Part shown: positions 1-5,916 of the stretch, one piece after another
Layout of the letters: each line of letters begins with the position of its first letter
Position numbering within the stretch: the stretch's first letter is position 1
NCBI GenBank assembly: GCA_019241735.1
Contig: JAFAWN010000285.1
Location: forward strand, 1 to 5,916
Source: Terriglobales bacterium
GTDB lineage: Bacteria; Acidobacteriota; Terriglobia; Terriglobales; Acidobacteriaceae
Direction: 5' to 3'
DNA length: 5,916 nt
Translations under genes and position numbers: made by a program
The notes under the pieces: generated by a model
Told to the model about the DNA's origin: nothing
What the model saw: only the letters and a program-made list of their open reading frames with translations
Database searches by the model: none

Positions 1-441
1 GGACGGTACATTCCGGCGGAAAGAGCCGCGGAGCACATCGCGGGCTATTCGATCTATAACGATGCTACGATCCGCGACTGGCAGCTGCATACCCACCAAT
101 TCACTCCCGGCAAAAATTTCCCGAGCACTGGCGCTTTTGGGCCATGGATGGTGACCGCGGACGAAATTCCTGATCCCGGCAGGCTTCACCTTACGACGCG
201 ATTAAATGGCGAGATCATGCAGGATTCGGGACTCGATGATGTGGTATTCACCGTGCCGCATTTAATTAGCTACATTTCGAGTTTTACCGAGTTGGTTCCC
301 GGCGATGTGATCATCACCGGCACCCCCAATGGCGTAGGATTTGCACGGAAGCCTCCCCTGTGGATGAAGCCGGGCGATCGCATTGAGGTGGAGATCAGCT
401 CAATCGGGACGCTCAGCAATCCGGTGGAGCAGGAGCGTTGA
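1..441 (+). CDS. Fumarylacetoacetate hydrolase (FAH) family protein, C-terminal part (5' end outside window)
   Basis: The reading frame is open from base 1 to the TGA at 439-441, giving 146 visible residues; the start lies upstream of the window. FAH-family enzymes are soluble, metal-dependent enzymes that cleave or hydrate 2-oxo/1,3-diketo acids, mostly in aromatic or sugar-acid catabolism. The FAH core is plain: GYSIYNDATIRDWQ at visible residues 15-28, where D21 matches the metal-ligand aspartate of the family's NDxSxRDxQ motif; GKNF at 37-40, with K38 at the usual active-site lysine position; then LNGEIMQ, a PGDVIITGTPNGVG turn and the closing PGDRIEVEISSIGTLSNP. The FARKPPLWMKPGD stretch is typical of bacterial members of the hydratase/hydrolase branch. 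The upstream Glu metal ligands would be outside the window. The exact substrate cannot be read from this fragment. The next gene follows on the same strand after 58 bases, so an operon is possible. Confidence 0.93.
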   Translation, partial: GRYIPAERAAEHIAGYSIYNDATIRDWQLHTHQFTPGKNFPSTGAFGPWMVTADEIPDPGRLHLTTRLNGEIMQDSGLDDVVFTVPHLISYISSFTELVPGDVIITGTPNGVGFARKPPLWMKPGDRIEVEISSIGTLSNPVEQER

Positions 442-488
442 TCTTACAACCCGCGTCGGGCGTACCGAATCTTTATGCGAAACAGAAC

Positions 489-494
489 AAGGAG
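489..494 (+). promoter_or_regulatory. Ribosome binding site AAGGAG of the metallo-hydrolase gene
   Basis: AAGGAG sits five bases before the ATG at 500. It fixes that ATG as the start, rather than the in-frame ATG at 383 that lies inside the preceding FAH gene. The protein begun at 500 starts directly with a signal peptide, which agrees. Confidence 0.8.
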
Positions 495-499
495 TACCC

Positions 500-1225
500 A
501 TGAGACTACTGGCTTTGTGTTTTTCCATACTCGCTTCATCCGTGGTTTCGCTGGCCGCCAGCGCTCCCCAAGTTTTTGAAACCGCCGCGGGACCAGTCAA
601 AATCACGCCCATCTATCACGCGAGCACGCTTATCGAGGCGGGAGGCAAAGTCATTTATCTGGATCCGGCGCCTCCTGCGAAGCTTGCCGGACTGCCCAGT
701 GCCGACCTAATCCTGATTACGCATACCCATGCTGACCACATGAACGCCGGTTCGATCTCGGAGATCAGCAAGCCGGGAACGGAAATCCTCGCGCCCCAAG
801 CGGTTCTGAACACCGTTACGACGGCAAGGCCGATGGCGAATGGGGAAACAAAAACCTGGCAGCACTGGACCGTCGAGGCAGTGCCTGCCTACAACCTGAA
901 GCGCGGACCGGCCGCGGGAAAACTGTTTCACGAAAAGGGCACGGGAAACGGTTACATTCTCACTTACGGCGGGAAGCGCTTTTACTTTTCAGGAGATACC
1001 GAGGGCGTGCCGGAAATGCGAGCGCTGAAAAATATTGATGTGGCGTTCGTGTGCATGAACCTGCCCTACACCATGCCGCCGGAAGAAGCGGCGGAGGCGG
1101 TCAAAGCGTTCCACCCGAAGACTGTGATCCCATATCACTATCGCGGATCGGATTTGTCGGTATTCAAAAAAGGGCTGGAAGGAACCGGCATCGAGGTCCG
1201 CTTGCTGGACTGGTATTCGCAGTAA
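500..1225 (+). CDS. Exported metallo-beta-lactamase (MBL) fold metallo-hydrolase, UlaG-like
   Basis: This is a 241-residue protein, probably a secreted or periplasmic metal-dependent hydrolase of unknown substrate. Residues 1-20 look like a Sec signal peptide: MRLL, a hydrophobic core, then a small-residue site near AAS/AP. The MBL metal motif HTHADH is at 75-80 (H75, H77, D79, H80 as ligands). SGDTE at 164-168 supplies the bridging aspartate D166, and PYHYRG at 211-216 supplies the last histidine H213. The histidine usual between these motifs is not obvious: the region reads AVPAYN at 127-132, and H144 in FHEKGTGNGY could replace it. From memory, this AVPAYN and HxKGxGxGY layout is common in the UlaG-like branch ('beta-lactamase superfamily, L-ascorbate metabolism type'), so it is not a defect. 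Nothing shows beta-lactam or ascorbate activity. The gene converges with hemB, with 65 bases between the stops. The family assignment is firm; the function is unknown. Confidence 0.93.
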   Translation: MRLLALCFSILASSVVSLAASAPQVFETAAGPVKITPIYHASTLIEAGGKVIYLDPAPPAKLAGLPSADLILITHTHADHMNAGSISEISKPGTEILAPQAVLNTVTTARPMANGETKTWQHWTVEAVPAYNLKRGPAAGKLFHEKGTGNGYILTYGGKRFYFSGDTEGVPEMRALKNIDVAFVCMNLPYTMPPEEAAEAVKAFHPKTVIPYHYRGSDLSVFKKGLEGTGIEVRLLDWYSQ

Positions 1226-1290
1226 TGTCGTAAGGTCCTTTAAGCGCGCTTCGTTTTGCTCCCGCAAACGGACTCTTCGCTCAGGAGAAC

Positions 1291-2379
1291 TCAGGCGGCC
1301 AGCAGGCGGGCCGCTTCTTTCGCATGATAGGTAAGAATCGTGGTCGCGCCGGCACGGCGAATCGAAATTAGGGATTCCATCAGTACCCGGTCGCGGTCAA
1401 TCCAACCATTGCGGGCTGCGGCTTCGATCATGGCGTACTCTCCGGAAACCTGGTACGCAGCGATGGGCAGATCGAAGCGCTCGCGCGCGGCAGCAATTAC
1501 ATCCAGATAAGGCAGCGCCGGCTTGACCATGATCATGTCCGCGCCTTCGGAGATGTCGAGCTCGATCTCACGCATGGCTTCGCGCAGATTGCCTCCGTCC
1601 ATCTGATAGGAGCGGCGATCGCCGAATTGCGGGGTGGACTCGGCGGCCTCGCGGAAAGGTCCGTAAAATCCCGACGCAAACTTCGCGGCATAAGAAAGGA
1701 TCGGGGTGTTGGCAAGGCTGGCGCGGTCGAGCGCTTGCCTGATAGCTGCGACCCGGCCATCCATCATATCCGAAGGTGCGATTATGTCGGCGCCGGCGCG
1801 GGCCAGCGAAACCGCGGTACGGGCCAGCAGTTCCAGCGTTTCGTCGTTGACGATTTCAAACGCCTGCACCATTTGCGCGGCGGCCGCCTCGATCGCTCTT
1901 AGCTTCTCGCTTCGCGCCGCGGTAATTGTGACCCCGTGCATCACGGCCGCGCCCAGTGATTTGGGATTGTGCGTCTCCCGCACAATTCCGCAATGGCCAT
2001 GCGAAGTGTATTCACACAGGCAAACATCTCCGATCACCAAAAGATTCGGCACTTCCCTCTTGATCGCGTGAGTGGCGCGCTGCACGATGCCGTCATCATC
2101 CCAGGCGCCGGATGCCATTTCATCCTTCTTGTCCGGCAAGCCGAAAAGGATCACGGCAGAAATGCCCAGCGACTGCGCCTGGCGCGCCTCCTTTACAACT
2201 TCATCCACTGAGAGCTGAAAGACCCCCGGCATTGAACGGACTTCGCGCCGAATGCCCTCGCCGGTGCAGGCGAACAAGGGATATACCAATGCTTCCGGCG
2301 TGAGCCGGGTCTCGCGCACTATGGAGCGGAGGGCTTCGGTGCGCCGCAGACGGCGGAGCCTGGTTGTGGGAAAGGCCAT
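1291..2379 (-). CDS. hemB: Delta-aminolevulinic acid dehydratase (porphobilinogen synthase), zinc type, with an insertion
   Basis: HemB condenses two 5-aminolevulinate molecules to porphobilinogen in the cytoplasm, the first common step of heme and other tetrapyrrole synthesis. The protein has 362 residues from the ATG at 2379; family members are usually about 325-340. The N-terminus has TRLRRLRR and RETRLTPEALVYPLF, then SMPGV at 49-53. The zinc loop DVCLCEYTSHGHCG has C120, C122 and C130, marking the Zn(II) class rather than the Asp/Mg class. APSDMMDGR is at 201-209, the first Schiff-base lysine is K233 in SYAAKFASGFYGPFR, and the second is K286 in MVKPALPYLD. YQVSGEYAMI at 309-318 and the RRAGATTILTY end are typical. 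It is odd that 47 residues separate C130 from the NDETLELL helix at 178, where E. coli HemB has about nine; all catalytic residues are intact. The frame is open upstream to 2475, but the ATG at 2379 has a Shine-Dalgarno sequence and the normal N-terminus. It is divergent from mutS2. Confidence 0.97.
   Translation of the reverse strand: MAFPTTRLRRLRRTEALRSIVRETRLTPEALVYPLFACTGEGIRREVRSMPGVFQLSVDEVVKEARQAQSLGISAVILFGLPDKKDEMASGAWDDDGIVQRATHAIKREVPNLLVIGDVCLCEYTSHGHCGIVRETHNPKSLGAAVMHGVTITAARSEKLRAIEAAAAQMVQAFEIVNDETLELLARTAVSLARAGADIIAPSDMMDGRVAAIRQALDRASLANTPILSYAAKFASGFYGPFREAAESTPQFGDRRSYQMDGGNLREAMREIELDISEGADMIMVKPALPYLDVIAAARERFDLPIAAYQVSGEYAMIEAAARNGWIDRDRVLMESLISIRRAGATTILTYHAKEAARLLAA
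1295..1320 (+). terminator. Possible weak terminator of the metallo-hydrolase gene, inside the 3' end of hemB
   Basis: GCGGCC (1295-1300) can pair with GGCCGC (1309-1314) across an eight-base loop and is followed by TTCTTT. This lies 70 bases after the hydrolase stop and overlaps the last codons of hemB on the other strand. The stem is only six pairs and the T-run is interrupted, and the bases are also constrained by hemB coding, so the call is tentative. Confidence 0.22.
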
Positions 2380-2387
2380 GGAAACAG

Positions 2388-2391
2388 TCCT
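2388..2391 (-). promoter_or_regulatory. Ribosome binding site of hemB (AGGA)
   Basis: AGGA on the - strand stands eight bases before the ATG at 2379. It supports that start over the upstream extension of the open frame, whose first 32 residues (2475-2380) do not resemble HemB. Confidence 0.55.
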
Positions 2392-2411
2392 ATCAGCACT
2401 GTTGCAGCCTG

Positions 2412-2420
2412 ATTTTAGCA
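2412..2420 (-). promoter_or_regulatory. Candidate extended -10 promoter element of hemB
   Basis: On the - strand this reads TGC-TAAAAT, an extended -10 element (TGn then five of six matches to TATAAT). Transcription would start near 2405, giving a leader of about 25 bases that includes the AGGA site. No good -35 hexamer is present at 16-18 bases, as expected for an extended -10 promoter. Assignment is by eye using the sigma-70 consensus only. Confidence 0.35.
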
Positions 2421-2481
2421 GAGCGGCGCAGTGCCGAACGCCGGGCGATCGTCCTGATGCTGAATCTTGTACCATTTATCC

Positions 2482-4923
2482 ATGCCCCAGCCGTTGACCC
2501 ACAGCAGCGGGAAGGTCCTGGAATTTGAGGCTCTGCGCGATCTGTTGCGCGGATATGCCGGATCTGAACTCGGGCAGCGGCAAGTTACGGCACTCAGTGC
2601 TGCAACCGATCGCGGGTGGATTGCAAACCAACACCAACTGGTGAGTGAGGTTCGCGAATTTCGCCGTGTTGGCGGCAATTTTGAATTTTTTGGATTGATC
2701 GACGTCAGTGAGCACGTGGAACGGTCTCGCATCGCTGGCGCGGCGCTCGAAACAACTGAAATCCGGGATGTAGTGCTGGTGGTGGATCGAGCTGCGGAAT
2801 GGAAAACAATTTCTTCGCATCCTCCGGCAGCGATGCGCACGGAGTGGACCGCGGTGGCGCAACTCTCCCACGGCATCGCCGACTTCGCGGAATTTCTCCG
2901 GGGATTTCACAACAAAATTCAGCCCGACGGCACCCTCGATGACCGCGCCTCCCCGGAACTCGGGCGCATCCGGCGGGAGATTGAAAAGCAGCGGCGAGCG
3001 ATCCAGCAATCGCTGCGCGGATATTTACGAAAGTTAGCGGAAGGCAGCGCGCTACAGGAGGAGTTGGTCACCATACGCGGCGACCGGTTTGTCATTCCGG
3101 TGAAAATCGAGCAGAAGCGCAGCGTTCAAGGCGTAGTGCACGGGGCGAGCTCAAGCGGACAGACTGTTTTCGTCGAGCCGCTGGAAACTATCGAGCAAAA
3201 CAATGAACTGGTGCGCCTGCACGACGACGAACAGGCAGAGATCCATCGCATACTGGCGGAAATGACGCGGCGCATAGGTGAGCACGCGAATGAGATCACC
3301 GCAGCGATGGAGGTCCTCGGGCAGATTGAGCTGCAATTCGCCAAGGCCCGCTTTGCCGAGGATTACGACTGCGTGTCTCCGGCGTTTGTGTCCGATAAGA
3401 GCGCTCCGGTGCGGATGTCATTGCAGAATGCGCGGCATCCTTTACTGGAAAGAAATCTCAAATCCAGGAATGTGCGGATTGTGCCAGTCACGATTGAACT
3501 AGAAAATGACCAGGGCGAACTGATCATCACCGGACCCAATACCGGCGGCAAAACCGTGGCGTTGAAAACCACCGGACTTCTGGCGCTGATGGCGCAGGCA
3601 GGCATCCCGGTTCCGGCTCACCGGGCAGAACTTCCGGTGTTTGATGCGGTGCTGGCCGACATTGGCGACTATCAATCCATCGAGCAGAATTTATCTACTT
3701 TTTCCGCACACGTTACGAATATTGATTTCCTGTCGCGCACCGCGACAGCGGAATCATTAGTTCTTTTGGACGAATTAGGTTCGGCCACGGATCCCGAAGA
3801 AGGAGCGGCGCTGGCGGTGGCGATTGCCCAACATTTCCTTCGCACCGGCTGCGTCACGATAATTTCAACCCACCACACGTCGCTGAAGGTTTATGGCGCC
3901 AACACGCCCGGGGTGATAAACGCTTCGGTAGGGTTTAACGAATCCACCTTGCAGCCCACCTATGAGCTGAAAATCGGCGTGCCCGGAGAATCCGCGGGCA
4001 TCAATATTGCGCAGCGGCTGGGATTGAATCCAGAAATCATAAGGGAAGCAAGAGCAGGCCTGGGAACGCAGGCGCGGGATGTTGGAGCTTTTCTCCAGCG
4101 CCTGCATGCGGACTTGCGGGAAGTGGAAGCGGAACGGTTGCAGCTGAAGGCCCGCGAGGAAGAACTGGCGCGCGAGAAGGCGCAGCTCGCAGCCGAGGGC
4201 AGGAAAGAACAGCAGGCCAAGATCAAGGAGATGGAGAAGAAACTGGAAGCATTGCTGCGCGATCTGGAATACCGCGCCAAGGAGACAGTGCAGGGGATTG
4301 AGCAGCGAGCGGCTTCCCAAAAGGTTTCAAAAGATGCGGAAAAGCGGGTTGCGAAATCGCGTCGCGAGTTCCGGGAGGAGTTTGACTCCACCGTAGTGGC
4401 GCACAGCAGCGGCGCCGACCGGGGTGATCCGCACGCTGAGCCGCAACTGGTCAAGAACGTATCGGAAGGCGATACCGTCAAATTAAAGTCCGTAGGGCGC
4501 GCGGCGAGGGTGCTGCGCAAGATTGACGAAAACCATTTCGAAGTCGAAATTGGGTCGATGAAGATGAAGATCGCGCGGCCCGACATTGCGGAGGTGATCG
4601 CGCGGGTACTCGATTCCCCCATTAAGGCGGCGAGGGCGCGCGGGATTTCAGTTTCGCTCGAATCCGAGAACCAGAACGTGCCGTCAGAAATAAATGTTAT
4701 CGGCCGGACGGTGGATGAAGCCACCAGCGAGGTGGAAAAATTCCTCGATCGCGCGTTTCTCGCCGGATTGCCCCGGATTAGAGTGGTCCACGGCAGCGGC
4801 ATGGGGATTCTGCGCAAGGCGCTGCGGCAATATTTGCAGCGGCATCCGCATGTAGAAACGGTGGCGGAGCCACCGCAAAATGAAGGCGGAGGCGGAGCTA
4901 CCGTGGTGGAGCTGAGGGTGTAA
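2482..4923 (+). CDS. mutS2: Endonuclease MutS2 (MutS-family ATPase with C-terminal Smr domain)
   Basis: MutS2 proteins lack the mismatch-recognition domain of MutS. They are linked to suppression of homologous recombination and, in some bacteria, to rescue of collided ribosomes. This protein has 813 residues from the ATG at 2482; the family is near 780-800. The lever/clamp region holds GRIRREIEKQRR (about 160), IRGDRFVIPVK (about 198) and HGASSSGQTVFVEP (about 220-234). The ATPase has Walker A GPNTGGKT at 351-358, Walker B LVLLDELG at 426-433 and STHH at 462-465. A charged coiled coil covers about 534-640, followed by a small beta-rich KOW-like segment (about 660-705, starting VSEGDTVKL). The Smr domain runs from about 735 to the end with HGSGMG at 770-775 and a GGGGATVVEL finish. 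Its first motif is INVIG (737-741) instead of the LDLRG associated with nuclease activity, so cleavage activity is uncertain. An in-frame TTG at 2467 is an alternative start; neither start has a clear Shine-Dalgarno sequence. It converges with the gene ending at 5004. Confidence 0.96.
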   Translation: MPQPLTHSSGKVLEFEALRDLLRGYAGSELGQRQVTALSAATDRGWIANQHQLVSEVREFRRVGGNFEFFGLIDVSEHVERSRIAGAALETTEIRDVVLVVDRAAEWKTISSHPPAAMRTEWTAVAQLSHGIADFAEFLRGFHNKIQPDGTLDDRASPELGRIRREIEKQRRAIQQSLRGYLRKLAEGSALQEELVTIRGDRFVIPVKIEQKRSVQGVVHGASSSGQTVFVEPLETIEQNNELVRLHDDEQAEIHRILAEMTRRIGEHANEITAAMEVLGQIELQFAKARFAEDYDCVSPAFVSDKSAPVRMSLQNARHPLLERNLKSRNVRIVPVTIELENDQGELIITGPNTGGKTVALKTTGLLALMAQAGIPVPAHRAELPVFDAVLADIGDYQSIEQNLSTFSAHVTNIDFLSRTATAESLVLLDELGSATDPEEGAALAVAIAQHFLRTGCVTIISTHHTSLKVYGANTPGVINASVGFNESTLQPTYELKIGVPGESAGINIAQRLGLNPEIIREARAGLGTQARDVGAFLQRLHADLREVEAERLQLKAREEELAREKAQLAAEGRKEQQAKIKEMEKKLEALLRDLEYRAKETVQGIEQRAASQKVSKDAEKRVAKSRREFREEFDSTVVAHSSGADRGDPHAEPQLVKNVSEGDTVKLKSVGRAARVLRKIDENHFEVEIGSMKMKIARPDIAEVIARVLDSPIKAARARGISVSLESENQNVPSEINVIGRTVDEATSEVEKFLDRAFLAGLPRIRVVHGSGMGILRKALRQYLQRHPHVETVAEPPQNEGGGGATVVELRV

Positions 4924-4956
4924 GCATTGCAGATTGCCTTACTCAGTCTTGCCACC

Positions 4957-4984
4957 AATAAAAAGGCCGCCCTTTCGGGCGGCC
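4957..4984 (-). terminator. Intrinsic terminator of the gene ending at 5004
   Basis: GGCCGCCC (4965-4972) pairs perfectly with GGGCGGCC (4977-4984), eight GC pairs around a four-base loop. On the - strand the loop is GAAA (GNRA type) and the stem is followed by TTTTTATT, a proper U-tract, 19 bases after the TAG at 5004. On the + strand the hairpin lies 41 bases after the mutS2 stop but is followed by ACTGATG, so it is not a standard terminator in that direction, though it may still hinder read-through. Confidence 0.9.
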
Positions 4985-5003
4985 ACTGATGTAGACGCCA
5001 AGG

Positions 5004-5916
5004 CTAATCTCCGAGCACCGGTTCGCCCACTTCTGGCTTCGCCGTCTTGGGCATAGTGAGTGCACCCAGTGGGATGAAGCCATTCTCCGCGACCACCGGC
5101 TTCTCTTTCAGTACGACTTCGCGATACATAGCCGCCATGCGGGCGTTGTACGCCGGATCGTCCTTCTGCTTTTTATCGCGCGCCCGCATTTTTTCCTCGC
5201 GGGCATTCTTGGCAATTCCCAGCTTATCGAGGTCGTGCTGCTCCTCGTTAGTCACAATTTCATCCTTGAGCAGCAGGCCGTGCTCGACCGATTCCATCTT
5301 CACGTTCTTACCGCCGGCGAAGATCTCGTGGCGTCCGTGCTCCTCGTACCATTTCGTGAGGGTCGCGGTCATGTGCATCTTCTCGATGATGTTGCGCCAT
5401 CCCACACCGGTGTTGTAGGCGCAGAAGGAAATTTCGCCTTCCTGCGTAGCGTAGGGGATAATGCACTGCTCGGTGCGGCGGAAGTCGTAATTGAACAGGT
5501 CCTGAAACCACATCCCGGCGATGAACAAGAAGTTCCACCGATCTTGGCGGCGCTTCATCACATCGTCGATGGTGCGGTCGGGGCCGACCTTGCCATAGTT
5601 CTTGCCGGTAGCGTTGAAGTTCTTGTCGAACTTCTTGAGCAAATCCATCAACTTGAAATGCGTCGGCGATTGAAAGGGATCGTAGTTCTTCATCAGGCAG
5701 AGGGTCATACCGACCACGGTCAGGAATTTTCCCCGGGCCGCGTCGTTGACCTTCTTGCCGCCGGCGAAAATTTCATGCTTGCCGTGCTCCTCGTACCACT
5801 TGGTGAGCGTTGCGGTCATGTGCATCTTTTCGATAATGTTGCGCCAGCCGATGCCCGTATTGTACGCGCAGAAGCTGATCTCGCCTTCCTGCGTCGCGTA
5901 CGGAATAATGCACTGC
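5004..5916 (-). CDS. Radical SAM-like protein, C-terminal region with an internal duplication (5' end outside window)
   Basis: The frame is open from the right edge (first full codon at 5915) to the TAG at 5006-5004, giving 303 visible residues. The start and N-terminus are missing; the ATG at 5825 lies inside the conserved repeat and is not the start. Two copies of a 56-residue segment beginning QCIIPYATQEGEISFCAYNT are seen, at visible residues 1-56 and 150-205. Between them lies a region with GKFLTVVGMTLCLMKNYDPF and RRQDRWNFLFIAGMWFQDLF. After the second copy comes a charged, lysine- and alanine-rich tail ending PVLGD. From memory, the 'CxxxYA...G.I.FCAYN' pattern with two cysteines resembles the C-terminal region of radical SAM proteins of the COG1964 kind, where such cysteines may bind an extra Fe-S cluster. 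The defining CxxxCxxC motif would be outside the window, so this is an inference. The substrate is unknown. A strong terminator follows. Confidence 0.55.
   Translation of the reverse strand, partial: QCIIPYATQEGEISFCAYNTGIGWRNIIEKMHMTATLTKWYEEHGKHEIFAGGKKVNDAARGKFLTVVGMTLCLMKNYDPFQSPTHFKLMDLLKKFDKNFNATGKNYGKVGPDRTIDDVMKRRQDRWNFLFIAGMWFQDLFNYDFRRTEQCIIPYATQEGEISFCAYNTGVGWRNIIEKMHMTATLTKWYEEHGRHEIFAGGKNVKMESVEHGLLLKDEIVTNEEQHDLDKLGIAKNAREEKMRARDKKQKDDPAYNARMAAMYREVVLKEKPVVAENGFIPLGALTMPKTAKPEVGEPVLGD
5301..5468 (-). repeat. Internal coding repeat, copy 2 (downstream copy)
   Basis: These 56 codons encode the same segment as 5748-5915 with three replacements: V22 for I, R46 for K and N55 for K. 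By codon comparison, 23 of the 53 identical residues use a different synonymous codon, including TCC against AGC for a serine. After AGGKNV this copy continues into KMESVEHG and the C-terminal tail. Confidence 0.9.
5748..5915 (-). repeat. Internal coding repeat, copy 1 (upstream copy, reaches the window edge)
   Basis: These 56 codons encode QCIIPYATQEGEISFCAYNT, GIGWRNIIEK, the MHMTATLTKWYEEHGKHEIF stretch and AGGKKV. They match the segment at 5301-5468 in 53 of 56 residues, with an offset of 447 bases (149 codons) and no gap. After AGGKKV the protein continues NDAARGKF, unlike copy 2. The copy may extend beyond 5916. Confidence 0.9.

Noticed and set aside
383..499. N-terminal extension of the metallo-hydrolase from an in-frame ATG at 383
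   Set aside because: It overlaps the end of the FAH gene, has no family similarity, and would bury the signal peptide. The ATG at 500 has AAGGAG five bases upstream.
442..499. Possible sigma-70 promoter for the metallo-hydrolase (TTGATC or TTACAA as -35)
   Set aside because: No acceptable -10 hexamer lies at 16-18 bases from either element, so co-transcription with the FAH gene is equally possible.
1252..1270. Imperfect hairpin CGTTTTGC/GCAAACG between the convergent hydrolase and hemB genes
   Set aside because: The stem is short and bulged, and no T-run follows on either strand, so it is not supported as a terminator.
2380..2475. 32-residue N-terminal extension of HemB
   Set aside because: The residues are unlike HemB, and the ATG at 2379 has a Shine-Dalgarno sequence and the usual N-terminus. 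The extension would also cover the candidate promoter.
3960..4958. 332-codon open frame on the - strand opposite mutS2
   Set aside because: It is a serine/arginine-rich, low-complexity product expected from the antisense of a GC-rich, glutamate- and alanine-rich coding region. The + strand frame carries all the MutS2 motifs.
5004..5825. Complete 273-codon gene starting at the ATG at 5825
   Set aside because: The frame stays open to the window edge, and the upstream codons encode the conserved first half of repeat copy 1, so the gene continues beyond 5916.

Overview
The window is an ordinary-looking chromosomal segment from a moderately GC-rich bacterium. The gene content suggests an acidobacterium: a C-type zinc HemB, a MutS2 whose Smr motif is a variant, and a long C-terminal region that resembles radical SAM proteins I associate with Acidobacteria. 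This placement is an inference from remembered protein similarity, not a search. There are five protein-coding genes, two of them cut by the window edges. I see no RNA gene, CRISPR array, insertion sequence or phage gene. No stretch longer than about 105 bases lacks a gene.

Left part (1-1225, + strand): the 3' end of a fumarylacetoacetate hydrolase (FAH) family enzyme is followed after 58 bases by an exported metallo-beta-lactamase-fold hydrolase with its own good ribosome binding site. The two may be co-transcribed, but nothing shows a shared pathway.

Middle (1291-4923): hemB (porphobilinogen synthase, heme/tetrapyrrole synthesis) lies on the - strand, convergent with the hydrolase gene. 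It is divergent from mutS2 on the + strand, and the two share a 102-base intergenic region. HemB carries an extra segment of about 38 residues directly after its zinc-binding loop. MutS2 is full length with ATPase, coiled-coil and Smr parts, but its Smr LDLRG motif reads INVIG.

Right part (4924-5916): mutS2 converges with a - strand gene that runs off the right edge. A near-perfect hairpin followed by a U-tract (- strand) ends that gene. The visible part is probably the C-terminal region of a radical SAM-like protein. It contains a 56-residue segment twice, 149 residues apart: 53 of 56 residues match, yet 23 of those 53 use a different synonymous codon. This old, strongly constrained internal duplication, or fusion of paralogous ends, is the most unusual thing in the window. 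I found no convincing evidence of an undescribed multi-gene system.
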